Source: an uncultured Eubacteriales bacterium (lineage in GTDB: Bacteria; Bacillota; Clostridia; Oscillospirales; Acutalibacteraceae). From it: a stretch of DNA of 39,441 nucleotides. Made by a program: the position numbers and the translations under genes. Shown piece after piece: positions 25,929 through 34,902 of the stretch (its first letter is position 1; every line of letters begins with the position of its first letter). The stretch covers positions 1-39,441 of the forward strand of contig CATZCM010000013.1 in assembly GCA_958417225.1 (NCBI GenBank), read 5' to 3'. Below the pieces are notes generated by a model. The model was not told where the DNA came from. It saw only the letters and a program-made list of their open reading frames with translations, and ran no database searches.

Positions 25929-26462
25929 ATGAGTAAAAATAATAAAATTGCCTTTTGTGGAGTTGTATCAGCACTTTGCATCGCACTTATGTTTTTAGGA
26001 TCAATTTTACCTTTTTTTCAATATACTATACCAGCCATCACAGGTGTGTTGATTTTATTTGTAATGATTGAAACTTCTGTATCCTGGGCAATTATGTCAT
26101 TTACAACAGTATCAGTATTGTCAATGCTGATCTGCCCGGATAAGGAACCTGTCTTACTCTTCGTTCTAATACTTGGGTATTACCCTATTTTGAAATTTTA
26201 CATTGAAAAAATCAAAATCAAATTCTTTTGGATGCCACTAAAACTTTTGCTATTTAATGCAGCTGCAATCTTATATTTTACAATTGCTACAAAAGTACTT
26301 AAAGTGCCAATAGAAGAATTCCAAGCTTTCGGGTTTTCTGTTGCATGGATAATTTTGATAATTGGAAATGTTACGTTTTTTTTATACGATTTCGCACTAA
26401 GAGGCGTTGTTATCAAATATCTGTGTGTAATACATCCCAAAGTAAAAAAAATAATTAAGTGA
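25929..26462 (+). CDS. Integral membrane protein upstream of ecfA, S-component-like
   Basis: About 177 residues with five or six hydrophobic segments (IAFCGVVSALCIALMFLGS, ITGVLILFVMIETSV, LLFVLILGYYPIL, LLLFNAAAILYFTIA, VAWIILIIGNVTFFLYDFAL). Size and topology fit an ECF S component, and it lies 13 bases before the ECF ATPase gene, but I see no ligand-specific motif (such as those of RibU, ThiT or BioY). The ATG at 25929 is used; GTG codons at 25917 and 25920 are in frame. It may instead be a conserved Clostridial membrane protein unrelated to transport. Confidence 0.6.
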   Translation: MSKNNKIAFCGVVSALCIALMFLGSILPFFQYTIPAITGVLILFVMIETSVSWAIMSFTTVSVLSMLICPDKEPVLLFVLILGYYPILKFYIEKIKIKFFWMPLKLLLFNAAAILYFTIATKVLKVPIEEFQAFGFSVAWIILIIGNVTFFLYDFALRGVVIKYLCVIHPKVKKIIK

Positions 26463-26475
26463 GGAGATTTACAAA

Positions 26476-28239
26476 GTGTTTATACATACCGAAAATTTAA
26501 AATTTCGATATAAGACCGAGGATTCCTCTTTATGTAAAAACGTAATTGATAAAGTGAATTTGGATATCAATTCGGGAGAATTTATCGCAATTGTCGGAGA
26601 AAACGGTTGTGGTAAATCTACATTGTCTAAGCACTTTAATGCGATATTGTTACCATCTGGCGGAAAAGTGTACGTAGATGGAATTGATACTATATCTGAA
26701 ACCGATAAGTACGAAATTAGAAGAAGGGTTGGACTCGTACTACAAAACCCTGAAAATCAAATAATTGCTAGTGTGGTCGAAGAAGACGTTGCGTTCGGTC
26801 CAGAAAATCTAAGCTTACCACCAAAAGAAATCCGTAAACGTGTTGACGAAGCTTTGAAAACAGTCAATATGTATGAATATAGACATTTTGCCCCCCATAA
26901 GCTTTCAGGTGGCCAAAAACAACGAATTGCAATTGCAGGTATTCTCGCAATGAAACCTAAATGTATTGTATTAGATGAACCAACGTCGATGTTGGATCCA
27001 CAAGGCCGCGAAGACGTACTACAAATTATCACAAAGCTTAATCATGAAAATGGAATTACCGTTATATTGATCACTCATTTTATGGATGAAGCTACTTTTG
27101 CAAACCGCGTCCTAATAATGTCAAATGGCAAAATTGTTATGCATGGAACCCCTAGAGAAGTTTTCTCACGTCCTGCTGAACTAAAACGATATAGTTTGGA
27201 AGTCCCAGCTGCCACCCAAATAGCCAACTTGCTGCATGAAAATGGGTACAACATCTCTAGACCAGTACTAACCGATACTGAGTGTGCAAGTGCGATTTGT
27301 GATATGCTTCAGAATAAAAACGCTACCCCGAAACGTTTGGAGGATACATGCAAAAATATAATTCAAAGTGAAAAACCTAAACAAAACGTTTTTGAAATAA
27401 AAAATCTTTCATTTGTATACGGAAAGGGTACTTCCTTTGAAAAAACCGCTTTATCAAAATTGAACATATCTATCACAGAAAATGAATTTGTTGGAATTAT
27501 TGGGCACACGGGATCCGGTAAATCAACATTTATTCAACATTTAAATGGACTTTTAAAACCAAGTTCCGGTGAAATTTTATTCAAGGGTCAAAATATCTGG
27601 GAAAATCCGAAAAAAATTAAAAGTTTGCGATTTCAAGTAGGTCTTGTCTTTCAATATCCCGAACATCAACTTTTTGAAGAAACTATATTTAAGGATATCG
27701 CATTCGGACCAAAAAATATGGGTCTTAGTGAAAACGAAATAAGACAACGCGTTTTTATGGCAGCAGATTTTGTCGGGCTACCAAGGTCAAGTTTACAACA
27801 ATCACCGTTTGAATTGTCAGGAGGACAAAAGCGTAGAACTGCAATAGCAGGTGTCATTGCAATGGATCCAAAAGTATTGGTACTTGACGAACCAACTGCA
27901 GGACTTGACCCTAAAGGAAGAGCTGATCTTTTAAATAAGATTAAACTATATCAGAAGTCGCGTGGAAATACGGTAATCCTGGTGTCCCATAGTATGGAAG
28001 ATATCGCTGCACTTTCAGACCGTGTACTTGTGATGAATAATGGCCAAATGTGCATGTTTGGCAAAACTAAGGACGTTTTTTCACATCCAGAAATCCTTGA
28101 GAAAATCGGAATGAAAGTTCCATCCCCAGTTCATGTGATGCACCTCATACGCAAACAAGGCTATAAGGTAGAAAACTCTGTACTTACTGTAAACGATGCT
28201 GTTAGTGAAATAATAAAACTTACTCAGAAAGGGGTTTAA
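26476..28239 (+). CDS. Fused ECF transporter ATPase (EcfA1-EcfA2)
   Basis: A single 587-residue polypeptide with two ABC ATPase halves, normally separate proteins. First half: GENGCGKST (Walker A), LSGGQKQRIAIAGI (signature), CIVLDEPTSMLDP (Walker B). Second half: GHTGSGKST, LSGGQKRRTAIAGV, VLVLDEPTAGLDP. Q-loops QNPENQI and QYPEHQL are typical of EcfA1 and EcfA2. A linker at about 255-305 joins them. It powers vitamin or metal uptake with EcfT and exchangeable S components. The start is GTG with GAGGAG 9 bases upstream. The stop is 3 bases before ecfT. Fused forms occur in some Clostridia. Confidence 0.93.
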   Translation: MFIHTENLKFRYKTEDSSLCKNVIDKVNLDINSGEFIAIVGENGCGKSTLSKHFNAILLPSGGKVYVDGIDTISETDKYEIRRRVGLVLQNPENQIIASVVEEDVAFGPENLSLPPKEIRKRVDEALKTVNMYEYRHFAPHKLSGGQKQRIAIAGILAMKPKCIVLDEPTSMLDPQGREDVLQIITKLNHENGITVILITHFMDEATFANRVLIMSNGKIVMHGTPREVFSRPAELKRYSLEVPAATQIANLLHENGYNISRPVLTDTECASAICDMLQNKNATPKRLEDTCKNIIQSEKPKQNVFEIKNLSFVYGKGTSFEKTALSKLNISITENEFVGIIGHTGSGKSTFIQHLNGLLKPSSGEILFKGQNIWENPKKIKSLRFQVGLVFQYPEHQLFEETIFKDIAFGPKNMGLSENEIRQRVFMAADFVGLPRSSLQQSPFELSGGQKRRTAIAGVIAMDPKVLVLDEPTAGLDPKGRADLLNKIKLYQKSRGNTVILVSHSMEDIAALSDRVLVMNNGQMCMFGKTKDVFSHPEILEKIGMKVPSPVHVMHLIRKQGYKVENSVLTVNDAVSEIIKLTQKGV

Positions 28240-28242
28240 ACA

Positions 28243-29043
28243 TTGCTAACTGATGTCACACTTGGGCAATTTGTCCCAAGTAATTCTCCATTACATAAAC
28301 TCGATCCACGATCCAAAATACTTTTAACCATCACTTTAATTGTGATCACATTTCTTGCAAAATCGTATGTTTCACTTGCAATCGTACTATTTAATATGGT
28401 TGTGATAATTTTCTTATCTGGCGTACCAATGAAATTGTACTTCAAAAGTGTAAAGTTTATAATATTTATAACACTATTCACTTCTATAATGAATCTATTT
28501 TACGGTGAGGGTGAAGTGTTATTAAATATTGGATTTGCAAAAATCACAACAGAAGGACTACAAAATACCATCACCGCAATAGTTCGTCTCATAAGCTTAA
28601 TTTTAGCCAGTTCGGCACTTACATTCACAACGTCACCAAACGACTTGACAACCGCTATTGAACGAATTATGAAACCATTGGCTCTTCTACGCATTGATGT
28701 ACACTCACTTGCAATGATGATGACAATCGCACTTCGCTTTGTACCAACCCTGATAGAAGAAGCTCAGAAGATTATAAACGCACAAAAAGCCAGGGGGGCC
28801 AATTTGGAAACAGGGTCGTTTATAAATAGAACAAAAGCTTTAGTTCCAATAATAGTTCCCTTATTTGTGTCATCATTTAGGAGAGCATTTGATCTATCAA
28901 CTGCAATGGAATGTCGATGTTACCGGGGAGGCAATAATACAACTCGAATGAAAATTTTAAAACTTACGATTAAAGACCTTATTTCCGTAATTTGGATTGC
29001 GTTAATTTGCAGTGGGGTGATACTGTGCAACGGAATCTTTTAA
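28243..29043 (+). CDS. ecfT: ECF transporter transmembrane subunit EcfT
   Basis: Couples the ATPase to substrate-binding S proteins. The 266-residue protein starts with TLGQFVPSNSPLHKLDPRSK, has five or six membrane segments and the two coupling-helix motifs near the end: QKARGA and ECRCYRGG, which contact the ATPase. LRFVPTLIEEAQKI is also typical. The start is TTG at 28243 with AAAGGGG upstream. It overlaps truA by 19 bases; the order ecfA-ecfT-truA is conserved in Firmicutes. No rplM/rpsI follows here. Confidence 0.93.
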   Translation: MLTDVTLGQFVPSNSPLHKLDPRSKILLTITLIVITFLAKSYVSLAIVLFNMVVIIFLSGVPMKLYFKSVKFIIFITLFTSIMNLFYGEGEVLLNIGFAKITTEGLQNTITAIVRLISLILASSALTFTTSPNDLTTAIERIMKPLALLRIDVHSLAMMMTIALRFVPTLIEEAQKIINAQKARGANLETGSFINRTKALVPIIVPLFVSSFRRAFDLSTAMECRCYRGGNNTTRMKILKLTIKDLISVIWIALICSGVILCNGIF

Positions 29044-29774
29044 TAACACTTAGATATGATGGGAAAAATTATCATGGATGGCAAATCCAGAAAAATGCAC
29101 TTAGTGTACAAGAAAAATTTCAAAATGCACTATATAAGGTACTTGGTGAAACAGTCGATATAAAAGGATGTAGCCGTACAGATTCAGGAGTTCACGCATA
29201 TATGTACTGTGTTAGTGTAAAAACCTACAGCCAAATACCATGTATAAGATTTCCGCTTGCTATAAATAAATTCTTGCCAAATGATATTGTGGTCACAAAT
29301 TGCAAAGAAGTCCAATCAGACTTCCATGCTAGATACTCATGTACAGGTAAAGAATACGTCTACAAAATCCTAAATCAGCAAATCCGAGATCCTTTTCTTG
29401 ATGGATACGTTTATCATTATTGGTACAATCTTGACGAAAATCTGCTAAATAACGCAGCAAAGGCTTTTATTGGAACTCATGACTTTACTTCTTTTTGCAC
29501 ACTCGATAATCGGCAAATTGGAGATTTTGTTCGCACAGTAAAGAAATTTACTGTAAAACGAAAAAACAACATCATAGAAATGAAAGTTTCTGCCGATGGT
29601 TTTCTTTACAACATGGTTCGAATTATGGTTGGAACGCTACTTCTCGTACAAAGAGGTAAAATTTCACAAAATGACATTGCCGGTATAATAAAAGCAAAAA
29701 ATAGAAAAATGGCTGGCCCTAGAGCCCCATCTTGCGGATTGTATTTAAATCAAGTTTATTATGAAAATTTTTAA
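29025..29774 (+). CDS. truA: tRNA pseudouridine(38-40) synthase TruA
   Basis: Modifies uridines 38-40 in the anticodon stem of tRNAs. About 249 residues with ITLRYDGKNYHGWQIQ, the catalytic motif GCSRTDSGVHA, DFHARYSCTGKEYVYKI, FIGTHDFTSFC and FLYNMVRIMVGTLL. Length is normal. I choose the GTG at 29025, inside the end of ecfT, with GGGGTG 8 bases upstream; the frame is open further to 28992. Confidence 0.94.
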   Translation: MQRNLLITLRYDGKNYHGWQIQKNALSVQEKFQNALYKVLGETVDIKGCSRTDSGVHAYMYCVSVKTYSQIPCIRFPLAINKFLPNDIVVTNCKEVQSDFHARYSCTGKEYVYKILNQQIRDPFLDGYVYHYWYNLDENLLNNAAKAFIGTHDFTSFCTLDNRQIGDFVRTVKKFTVKRKNNIIEMKVSADGFLYNMVRIMVGTLLLVQRGKISQNDIAGIIKAKNRKMAGPRAPSCGLYLNQVYYENF

Positions 29775-29958
29775 AAAGATTCATTATTTGCCACATTAAT
29801 CCAACGGGTATAATGAATGAAAAACAATAATTATAATCAATTTTAGTTATAATAATAAAACCACCTCATCATACTAAAAAAACTTATTAAAAAACACATA
29901 GATTACAGGTTATAAAAACAAGTAAAAACTATTAACCAAAAAAGAAAGGTTTCACAAT

Positions 29959-30855
29959 ATGAACGGAATAATAATTATTGATAAACCAACAGGATACACA
30001 TCCTTTGATGTAATTGCCATAATGAGAAAACTCACAAAACAAAAAAAAATAGGGCATACCGGAACTCTCGACCCCATGGCTACAGGTGTACTACCTATAC
30101 TCCTAGGCAAAGCAACAAAAGCACAATCTTTAATTCCGGATGAAAATAAAGAATATTTGGCCTCATTTCAACTCGGTATCACAAGTGATACACAGGATAG
30201 TACAGGGAAAATATTACATAAATCAACCACTTCCGTATCCTCACATGATATTTTAAAAAATCTTGAGTTTTTCATGGGTGATATATACCAGGTTCCTCCT
30301 ATGTACTCGGCAGTAAGCAAAAACGGTGTGAGACTTTATACTCTCGCGCGGCAAGGAATAGAGGTGGAACGAACTCCTCGCAAAATTCATATTGACAGTA
30401 TTAAACTAGTTAAATTCGACGAAACCGCACAGAATGGACAGTTAATAATAAATTGTTCAAAAGGAACATATATACGCACTTTATGTCATGACCTTGGGAT
30501 TAGGCTTAATTGCGGTGCTGTAATGACTGCTTTAAGAAGAACTAAAGCCTGCGGTTTTTCTATCTCTGAAAGTATTTCACTCGAACTTGCAAAGAAACTT
30601 TCTGCAAATAATTCGTTAAATGATTTCGTTTTACCCATAGATAGGCTTTTCTATGAATACAAAAAGATAAACATTTCACAAGCTCAAACAATTAGATTTC
30701 AAAATGGAGGTTCTCTTGACTTAAAGCGCATTTTTGTCGCAAATCTACTCGAAAATGAATTAGTTAGGGTGTACGATCCTAACGATAAGTTTATTGCATT
30801 GGGTAAAAATTCAATCAATACAGGTGAACTTTTACCAGTAAAAAATTTCAGTTAA
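29959..30855 (+). CDS. truB: tRNA pseudouridine(55) synthase TruB
   Basis: Makes pseudouridine 55 in the T-loop of tRNAs. The 298-residue protein begins NGIIIIDKPTGYTSFDVIA and has the catalytic motif GHTGTLDPMATGVLPILLG, then PPMYSAVSKNGVRLYTLAR, CSKGTYIRTLCHDLG and LRRTKACGF; the C-terminal part is PUA-like. AAAGAAAGG precedes the ATG. It follows truA after a 184-base gap with a weak hairpin (29780-29787 with 29810-29817). rbfA, often before truB, and ribF, often after it, are absent. Confidence 0.95.
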   Translation: MNGIIIIDKPTGYTSFDVIAIMRKLTKQKKIGHTGTLDPMATGVLPILLGKATKAQSLIPDENKEYLASFQLGITSDTQDSTGKILHKSTTSVSSHDILKNLEFFMGDIYQVPPMYSAVSKNGVRLYTLARQGIEVERTPRKIHIDSIKLVKFDETAQNGQLIINCSKGTYIRTLCHDLGIRLNCGAVMTALRRTKACGFSISESISLELAKKLSANNSLNDFVLPIDRLFYEYKKINISQAQTIRFQNGGSLDLKRIFVANLLENELVRVYDPNDKFIALGKNSINTGELLPVKNFS

Positions 30856-31128
30856 TAATCAATAGTTAAATAAAATTAATATAAGGTATTAGCTATTTAA
30901 AAGGTTATTTTTTTACAATACTTACTACAATCAAAAAGTTGAATTACCGTACACTATAAGTGAAATCAAAACACAATTCTTTACAGACAGTGCAATGGAT
31001 TTTTGAATTAAAACTCTTACCTAGAGAATTACACAATAGAAAAGTACATTTACAATGAATGATATGGATAAGTAAAATGAGAAATATACAAACAAAATTG
31101 TCAATTTCGATATTACACACTCATAACT
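30856..31128. other. Intergenic AT-rich stretch after truB
   Basis: 273 bases with no coding frame. I see no convincing terminator for truB nor a recognisable RNA. It is the left side of the apparent accessory insertion. Confidence 0.5.
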
Positions 31129-31164
31129 GAAATGGCTGACAGGAAAAAAACTGTCGGCCATTTC
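31129..31164. terminator. Strong hairpin between truB and two small ORFs
   Basis: GAAATGGCTGACAG (31129-31142) pairs with CTGTCGGCCATTTC (31151-31164), 14 bp with one G-T pair and an 8-base loop. Neither strand has a T tail. It starts 3 bases after the end of the minus-strand ORFs, so it may protect or end that transcript. Confidence 0.5.
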
Positions 31165-31167
31165 GCA

Positions 31168-31416
31168 CTATAAAACACTTTTGTATGTATATCTTATTCG
31201 TTTCCCGTTATTAGTGAAATTAGGTTTTGCAAGATGAAATTCAAAACGGACCTTTAATTCATCAAACTCCCCCAGTTTACTCAAAAATTTCGATACACTG
31301 TCATTCTCTATTTCCCGTATCAGTTGTTTCAAAAACCAACTTTTGATTTTTAAATATCGTACTGACAGATCGCAAATCTTATCGGTGTCACGATCGATCA
31401 ATTCAGTGACTTTCAT
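31168..31416 (-). CDS. Small protein of unknown function
   Basis: 82 residues, not recognised. The sequence is charged (MKVTELIDRDTDKICDLSVR..., ending YTYKSVL), with no signal peptide or membrane segment. Its ATG overlaps the TGA of the upstream small ORF (ATGA), the arrangement of a coupled gene pair, which is the main support. It could also be the second half of a broken gene. A hairpin follows. Confidence 0.4.
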   Translation of the reverse strand: MKVTELIDRDTDKICDLSVRYLKIKSWFLKQLIREIENDSVSKFLSKLGEFDELKVRFEFHLAKPNFTNNGKRIRYTYKSVL

Positions 31417-31574
31417 CGATGTATAATTTCCCTATCCACGAAAGAGGCAACCACATCAGCAAACTGCTTGGTGTCGGCTGAAGTATGCCATTTATATATC
31501 GCATAAATTACAAATCTCTTTTGCGATACAAGAAAACACTCCATATACCCATTTAATTTTCTACAAACTTTCAT
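31413..31574 (-). CDS. Small protein of unknown function
   Basis: 53 residues from an ATG at 31574 with GGGG 8 bases upstream (MKVCRKLNGYMECFLVSQKR, ending FVDREIIHR). Not recognised. A TATAAT on the minus strand (31607-31612) is a possible -10. With the next ORF it might be a two-gene toxin-antitoxin-like unit by size and overlap, but no family motif supports this. Confidence 0.35.
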   Translation of the reverse strand: MKVCRKLNGYMECFLVSQKRFVIYAIYKWHTSADTKQFADVVASFVDREIIHR

Positions 31575-31688
31575 AAATACTACCCCGTTGCGGTTCACTT
31601 AACAATATTATATTGAATTACCTAGAAAAAGGAAATGGTACCCTTAAGCAAAATTCCAAAAAAGTCAATTGACACTTTGGAAAATATG

Positions 31689-31718
31689 TTGAAATCATAT
31701 TTTGAGATATGGTACAAT
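31689..31718 (+). promoter_or_regulatory. Likely promoter of the surface protein gene
   Basis: TTGAAA (31689-31694), 18 bases, TACAAT (31713-31718). The transcript would carry a leader of about 135 bases. Confidence 0.6.
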
Positions 31719-31763
31719 AGCGATGCGAAATTTTGATATACATCGTGAGGTAAATCCCCAGTT

Positions 31764-31837
31764 GTTGCCGCATAACTTACCAATTAGTAGTCATATAAAG
31801 GTAAATCAATACCCGCAAGCAATTTTCATGCGGCAAC
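31764..31837 (+). promoter_or_regulatory. Inverted-repeat leader of the surface protein gene
   Basis: GTTGCCGCAT (31764-31773) is perfectly complementary to ATGCGGCAAC (31828-31837), with TTACC and GGTAA pairing inside. The closing stem ends 10 bases before AAAGGAGC, the ribosome-binding site of the next gene. It could be a structured leader controlling translation. It matches no riboswitch class I know. Confidence 0.55.
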
Positions 31838-31861
31838 CCCTACAGAAAGGAGCAAACCAAT

Positions 31862-34393
31862 ATGAAAACAAATTCCATAAAAACAAAGCTATTTACAGTT
31901 TTGCTTACACTATGCATGGCGCTGTCGGCGGTACCGATCGCAGTATCGGCGACAACCTCGACCGTCAGCAATGAAACGGAACTGATTGCCGCATTGGTAA
32001 ACCCAGACTGCACAGAGATCAAGTTGGGCGAAAATGTTGAGATCTCTGCACAACTCAATATTAGGCACACCATGACTCTAGATCTCAACGGATATGCCCT
32101 AACCTGCAGTGCATCGGATATACAGATGATCCGGGTGCACAGTGATGGGAACCTGACAGTGAAAGACAGTGGTACCGGTGGCACCATTGATGGACAGAAT
32201 AAAAACAGCGGCATCGACATCACAGGCAGCACGCTGATCCTGGAAAGCGGCACCATCGCAAACTGCATGGAAAAGGCAATCGGTGGCAATGGTGACGGTA
32301 GCGCTGTAGATATAGGCAAAAGTAATGTGAATGGCCAGTTCAAACCCGGTACCTTCATCTTGAACGGTGGCACCATAAAAAACTGCACTGCCGGGGATGA
32401 CGGCGGCGCAGTAGATGTGGGTATGGGAAGCACTTTTGTTATGAATGGCGGTGTCATTGAAAATTGTCGGGCCGAGGATGACGGCGGCGCGGTAATTATC
32501 AAAAAAGATGCCAACTTTGAAATGAACGGCGGCCTGATTCAAGGTTGTTCTACCGGTTATAACGGCGGCGCCGTGTATATCGATAAAACCGGCAGCTTCA
32601 CTATGAATGGTGGCACCATAAAGGATTGCAAGAGAGATATTCCGGGGGGGAATGTGGGCAATGCAGTAGACGGCATCAACATGACGGCAGTGGTCGTTAT
32701 AAATGGTGGCACCTTCGAAAACTGCGGCGTGTGGGCTTGCACCATTGACACATTCACCGTAACATTCGACTCTGACGGCGGAAGTACCGTTTCCGAGCAA
32801 AATGTACGAAATGCTCCAGCTATTAAACCCTCCGATCCAAAGAAACCCGGATTTGACTTTGTCGGATGGTATCTGGGCGAAGACGAATACACTTTTAACA
32901 CCAATGTCAAGGAAAATATTACCCTAAAAGCCCACTGGACCACTGCGGCACCACCAAACACCATCACCCAAGTCAATATCGAGAGTCAATTTAATTATAA
33001 GGCAGGAGACACTCCCCAAAAAACAGCCAATCCGTTCGATGAAGAGACGAAAAAGTATGAAATCGCATATGAATGTTGGGAAGAAATAGAAAATAATAAT
33101 CCGATTGCATTCTGGTATTCCGATGAGCGCCAATATACACCTTCCATGAAAAGAATCACCCAGTTTGAAGAAGGTAAAAACTATATGTACTCAATCGAAC
33201 TAAGAGCAAAGGATGGATACACTTTTGCCGACAACTGCACCGTAAAAATAAACGATAGGCCTCAATCAGTTGTGACAAAAACGCAAAATGGATTATTTAT
33301 TCTGGCAATTGCAACAATTCACCCGACTTCACAAAAGGAAATTGAAGTCATTGAAATCAATAATGCGACCTTGACCTTTAATGACGGCGATACACCAGTA
33401 TTTACAGGAACCATAACAGATACCAGATTTGTGATGGTCTATGAGGCATGGCAAACCGACGGCGAAGGTATCAGCTCTGATGAGTGGTTCAATAATGATG
33501 ATCATCTTGACGCATGGGGTGGAAAACTCATTACTACTTTCGATAAGAATAAAATATATGCCTATAAGATATATCTTAAAACAACTGCACAAGGCAGCTT
33601 AGACGGCTGGTTCTTCGGTTCAAACACCAAACTAAAGATCAACGGTCAGGAGGTAAAATTTAACCGCAATCCTTCCGATAATATCCAGCAATTTTCAGGA
33701 ACAGCCGATTTGACCATGACACCCCAAGTATCCGGCACAACTCCGGATTATAAGATTATAGAAGGTGCAAATGGCGCTTGGACACAGAACAGCGACAGCA
33801 CACTGGATTTTCGTGCAAACGGAAACTTCTCCAAATTCACCGGAGTGAAGGTGGACAGCAAGGCAGTTTCTTCGGATAAGTATACTGTGGTTTCCGGATC
33901 TACCGTAATAACACTCAAAAACGATTACCTTGCTACGCTTTCCGTCGGCAAGCATACACTGTCCGTTATTTACATCGACGGAGAATGCAGCACGGAATTT
34001 GAAATTAAGTCAGCTGTATCTCACGATCATAACTACGGTACCGAGTGGAAGCACGACGGGGCAAATCACTGGCACGAATGTGCTTGTGGTGACAAGATGG
34101 ATAAAGCAGCACACACCCTTAAGTGGGTCATCGACAAAAAAGCAACCACAACCGAAAAAGGATCCAGACATCAAAAATGCTCTGTATGTGGATACAAGAA
34201 AACTGCCGTTGACATTCCCGCCATCAGTTCCACAACCAAATCAACCGACCAAACCAATAAATCTGACAATGCTAATTCGCCAAAGACCGGAGACACAAGC
34301 AATATGATTCTTTGGATTGCACTGTTGTTCGTCAGCGGTGGTGTTGCTATTGGCACAACGGTTTTAAACAAAAAGAAAAAGTACAATAGATAA
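31862..34393 (+). CDS. Cell-wall-anchored surface protein with beta-helix and InlB-type repeat
   Basis: 843 residues. Domains in order: signal peptide (KTKLFTVLLTLCMALSAVPI, ends VSA); right-handed beta-helix of about residues 85-295 with repeated GG(A/T)..., FxMNGG and ENC/KDC units; InlB B-repeat (298-358: VTFDSDGGSTVSEQNV, KPGFDFVGWY, ENITLKAHW); two similar beta-domains of about 100 residues; an X2-like domain (WTQNSDSTLDFRANG...); a His/Cys motif region (HWHECACGDKMDKAAHTLKW, CSVCGYKKT, about 720-785); and a sortase-type signal SPKTGD, membrane segment and KKKKYNR. The coding sequence is clearly more GC-rich than its neighbours, a sign of transfer. Adhesion or sugar binding is inferred. 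Confidence 0.88.
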   Translation: MKTNSIKTKLFTVLLTLCMALSAVPIAVSATTSTVSNETELIAALVNPDCTEIKLGENVEISAQLNIRHTMTLDLNGYALTCSASDIQMIRVHSDGNLTVKDSGTGGTIDGQNKNSGIDITGSTLILESGTIANCMEKAIGGNGDGSAVDIGKSNVNGQFKPGTFILNGGTIKNCTAGDDGGAVDVGMGSTFVMNGGVIENCRAEDDGGAVIIKKDANFEMNGGLIQGCSTGYNGGAVYIDKTGSFTMNGGTIKDCKRDIPGGNVGNAVDGINMTAVVVINGGTFENCGVWACTIDTFTVTFDSDGGSTVSEQNVRNAPAIKPSDPKKPGFDFVGWYLGEDEYTFNTNVKENITLKAHWTTAAPPNTITQVNIESQFNYKAGDTPQKTANPFDEETKKYEIAYECWEEIENNNPIAFWYSDERQYTPSMKRITQFEEGKNYMYSIELRAKDGYTFADNCTVKINDRPQSVVTKTQNGLFILAIATIHPTSQKEIEVIEINNATLTFNDGDTPVFTGTITDTRFVMVYEAWQTDGEGISSDEWFNNDDHLDAWGGKLITTFDKNKIYAYKIYLKTTAQGSLDGWFFGSNTKLKINGQEVKFNRNPSDNIQQFSGTADLTMTPQVSGTTPDYKIIEGANGAWTQNSDSTLDFRANGNFSKFTGVKVDSKAVSSDKYTVVSGSTVITLKNDYLATLSVGKHTLSVIYIDGECSTEFEIKSAVSHDHNYGTEWKHDGANHWHECACGDKMDKAAHTLKWVIDKKATTTEKGSRHQKCSVCGYKKTAVDIPAISSTTKSTDQTNKSDNANSPKTGDTSNMILWIALLFVSGGVAIGTTVLNKKKKYNR

Positions 34394-34404
34394 GGTTAAC
34401 ACGT

Positions 34405-34441
34405 ACGGCGACTATCGGAAACGATGGCCGCTGTTGTCTTT
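34405..34441 (+). terminator. Likely terminator of the surface protein gene
   Basis: CTATCG-GAAA-CGATGG is a stem with GNRA tetraloop at 34412-34427, extended by GCG/CGC, followed by a T-rich stretch. It starts about 12 bases after the stop. Confidence 0.55.
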
Positions 34442-34556
34442 TGATGATAAAAAATTTTTAGTATTACCACCGCTGTCAAAAGTATTCAAAGAATTATTAA
34501 CAAACGCCTGTTCGATGCTATATTAGTGGGCTTCACAACTGAATATCTAAATGAAA

Positions 34557-34593
34557 CCACAGACGATCTCATTTCGTCTGTGGCTTTTTGTTT
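34557..34593 (+). terminator. Strong rho-independent terminator
   Basis: CCACAGACGA (34557-34566) pairs perfectly with TCGTCTGTGG (34574-34583), followed by CTTTTTGTTT. It is 164 bases after the surface protein gene; no gene lies between, so it may end a short RNA or be a second stop signal. Confidence 0.85.
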
Positions 34594-34902
34594 ACGCTTA
34601 ATATTAATTGGATTTATTTATTATTGGCAAAAGTGTATTAGTTTCACCGGTAATCCCGCATAAATGTGGATTTATAATCGAAAAATTTAATTTGATATAA
34701 AACAAACTGACCATTTGCATAAACCTACATTGATAAATTAGTCATCATAAAAAACGATAATCCAATAGTCCCCTTTTTTACTCAATAATAAGAATTAATA
34801 GTTATATTTTTAATTTATTAGGAATACATCATTCTTTTGGACTTAAATCATCTTTTGTAAAATCGTATCATTTAGAGTAGCACAACACAATATAGATATA
34901 AA
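34594..34902. other. Intergenic stretch, nothing recognised
   Basis: 309 AT-rich bases downstream of the convergent ABC exporter gene. No coding frame, known RNA or clear terminator for the exporter gene. Confidence 0.5.

Noticed and set aside
29780..29817. Terminator after truA
   Set aside because: The 8-bp AT-only stem with a 22-base loop and no T run is too weak to list as a terminator.
31840..32976. Long minus-strand ORFs opposite the surface protein
   Set aside because: They are antisense frames kept open by GC-rich Gly/Thr/Asn repeats; the plus frame has signal peptide, domains and sortase signal.
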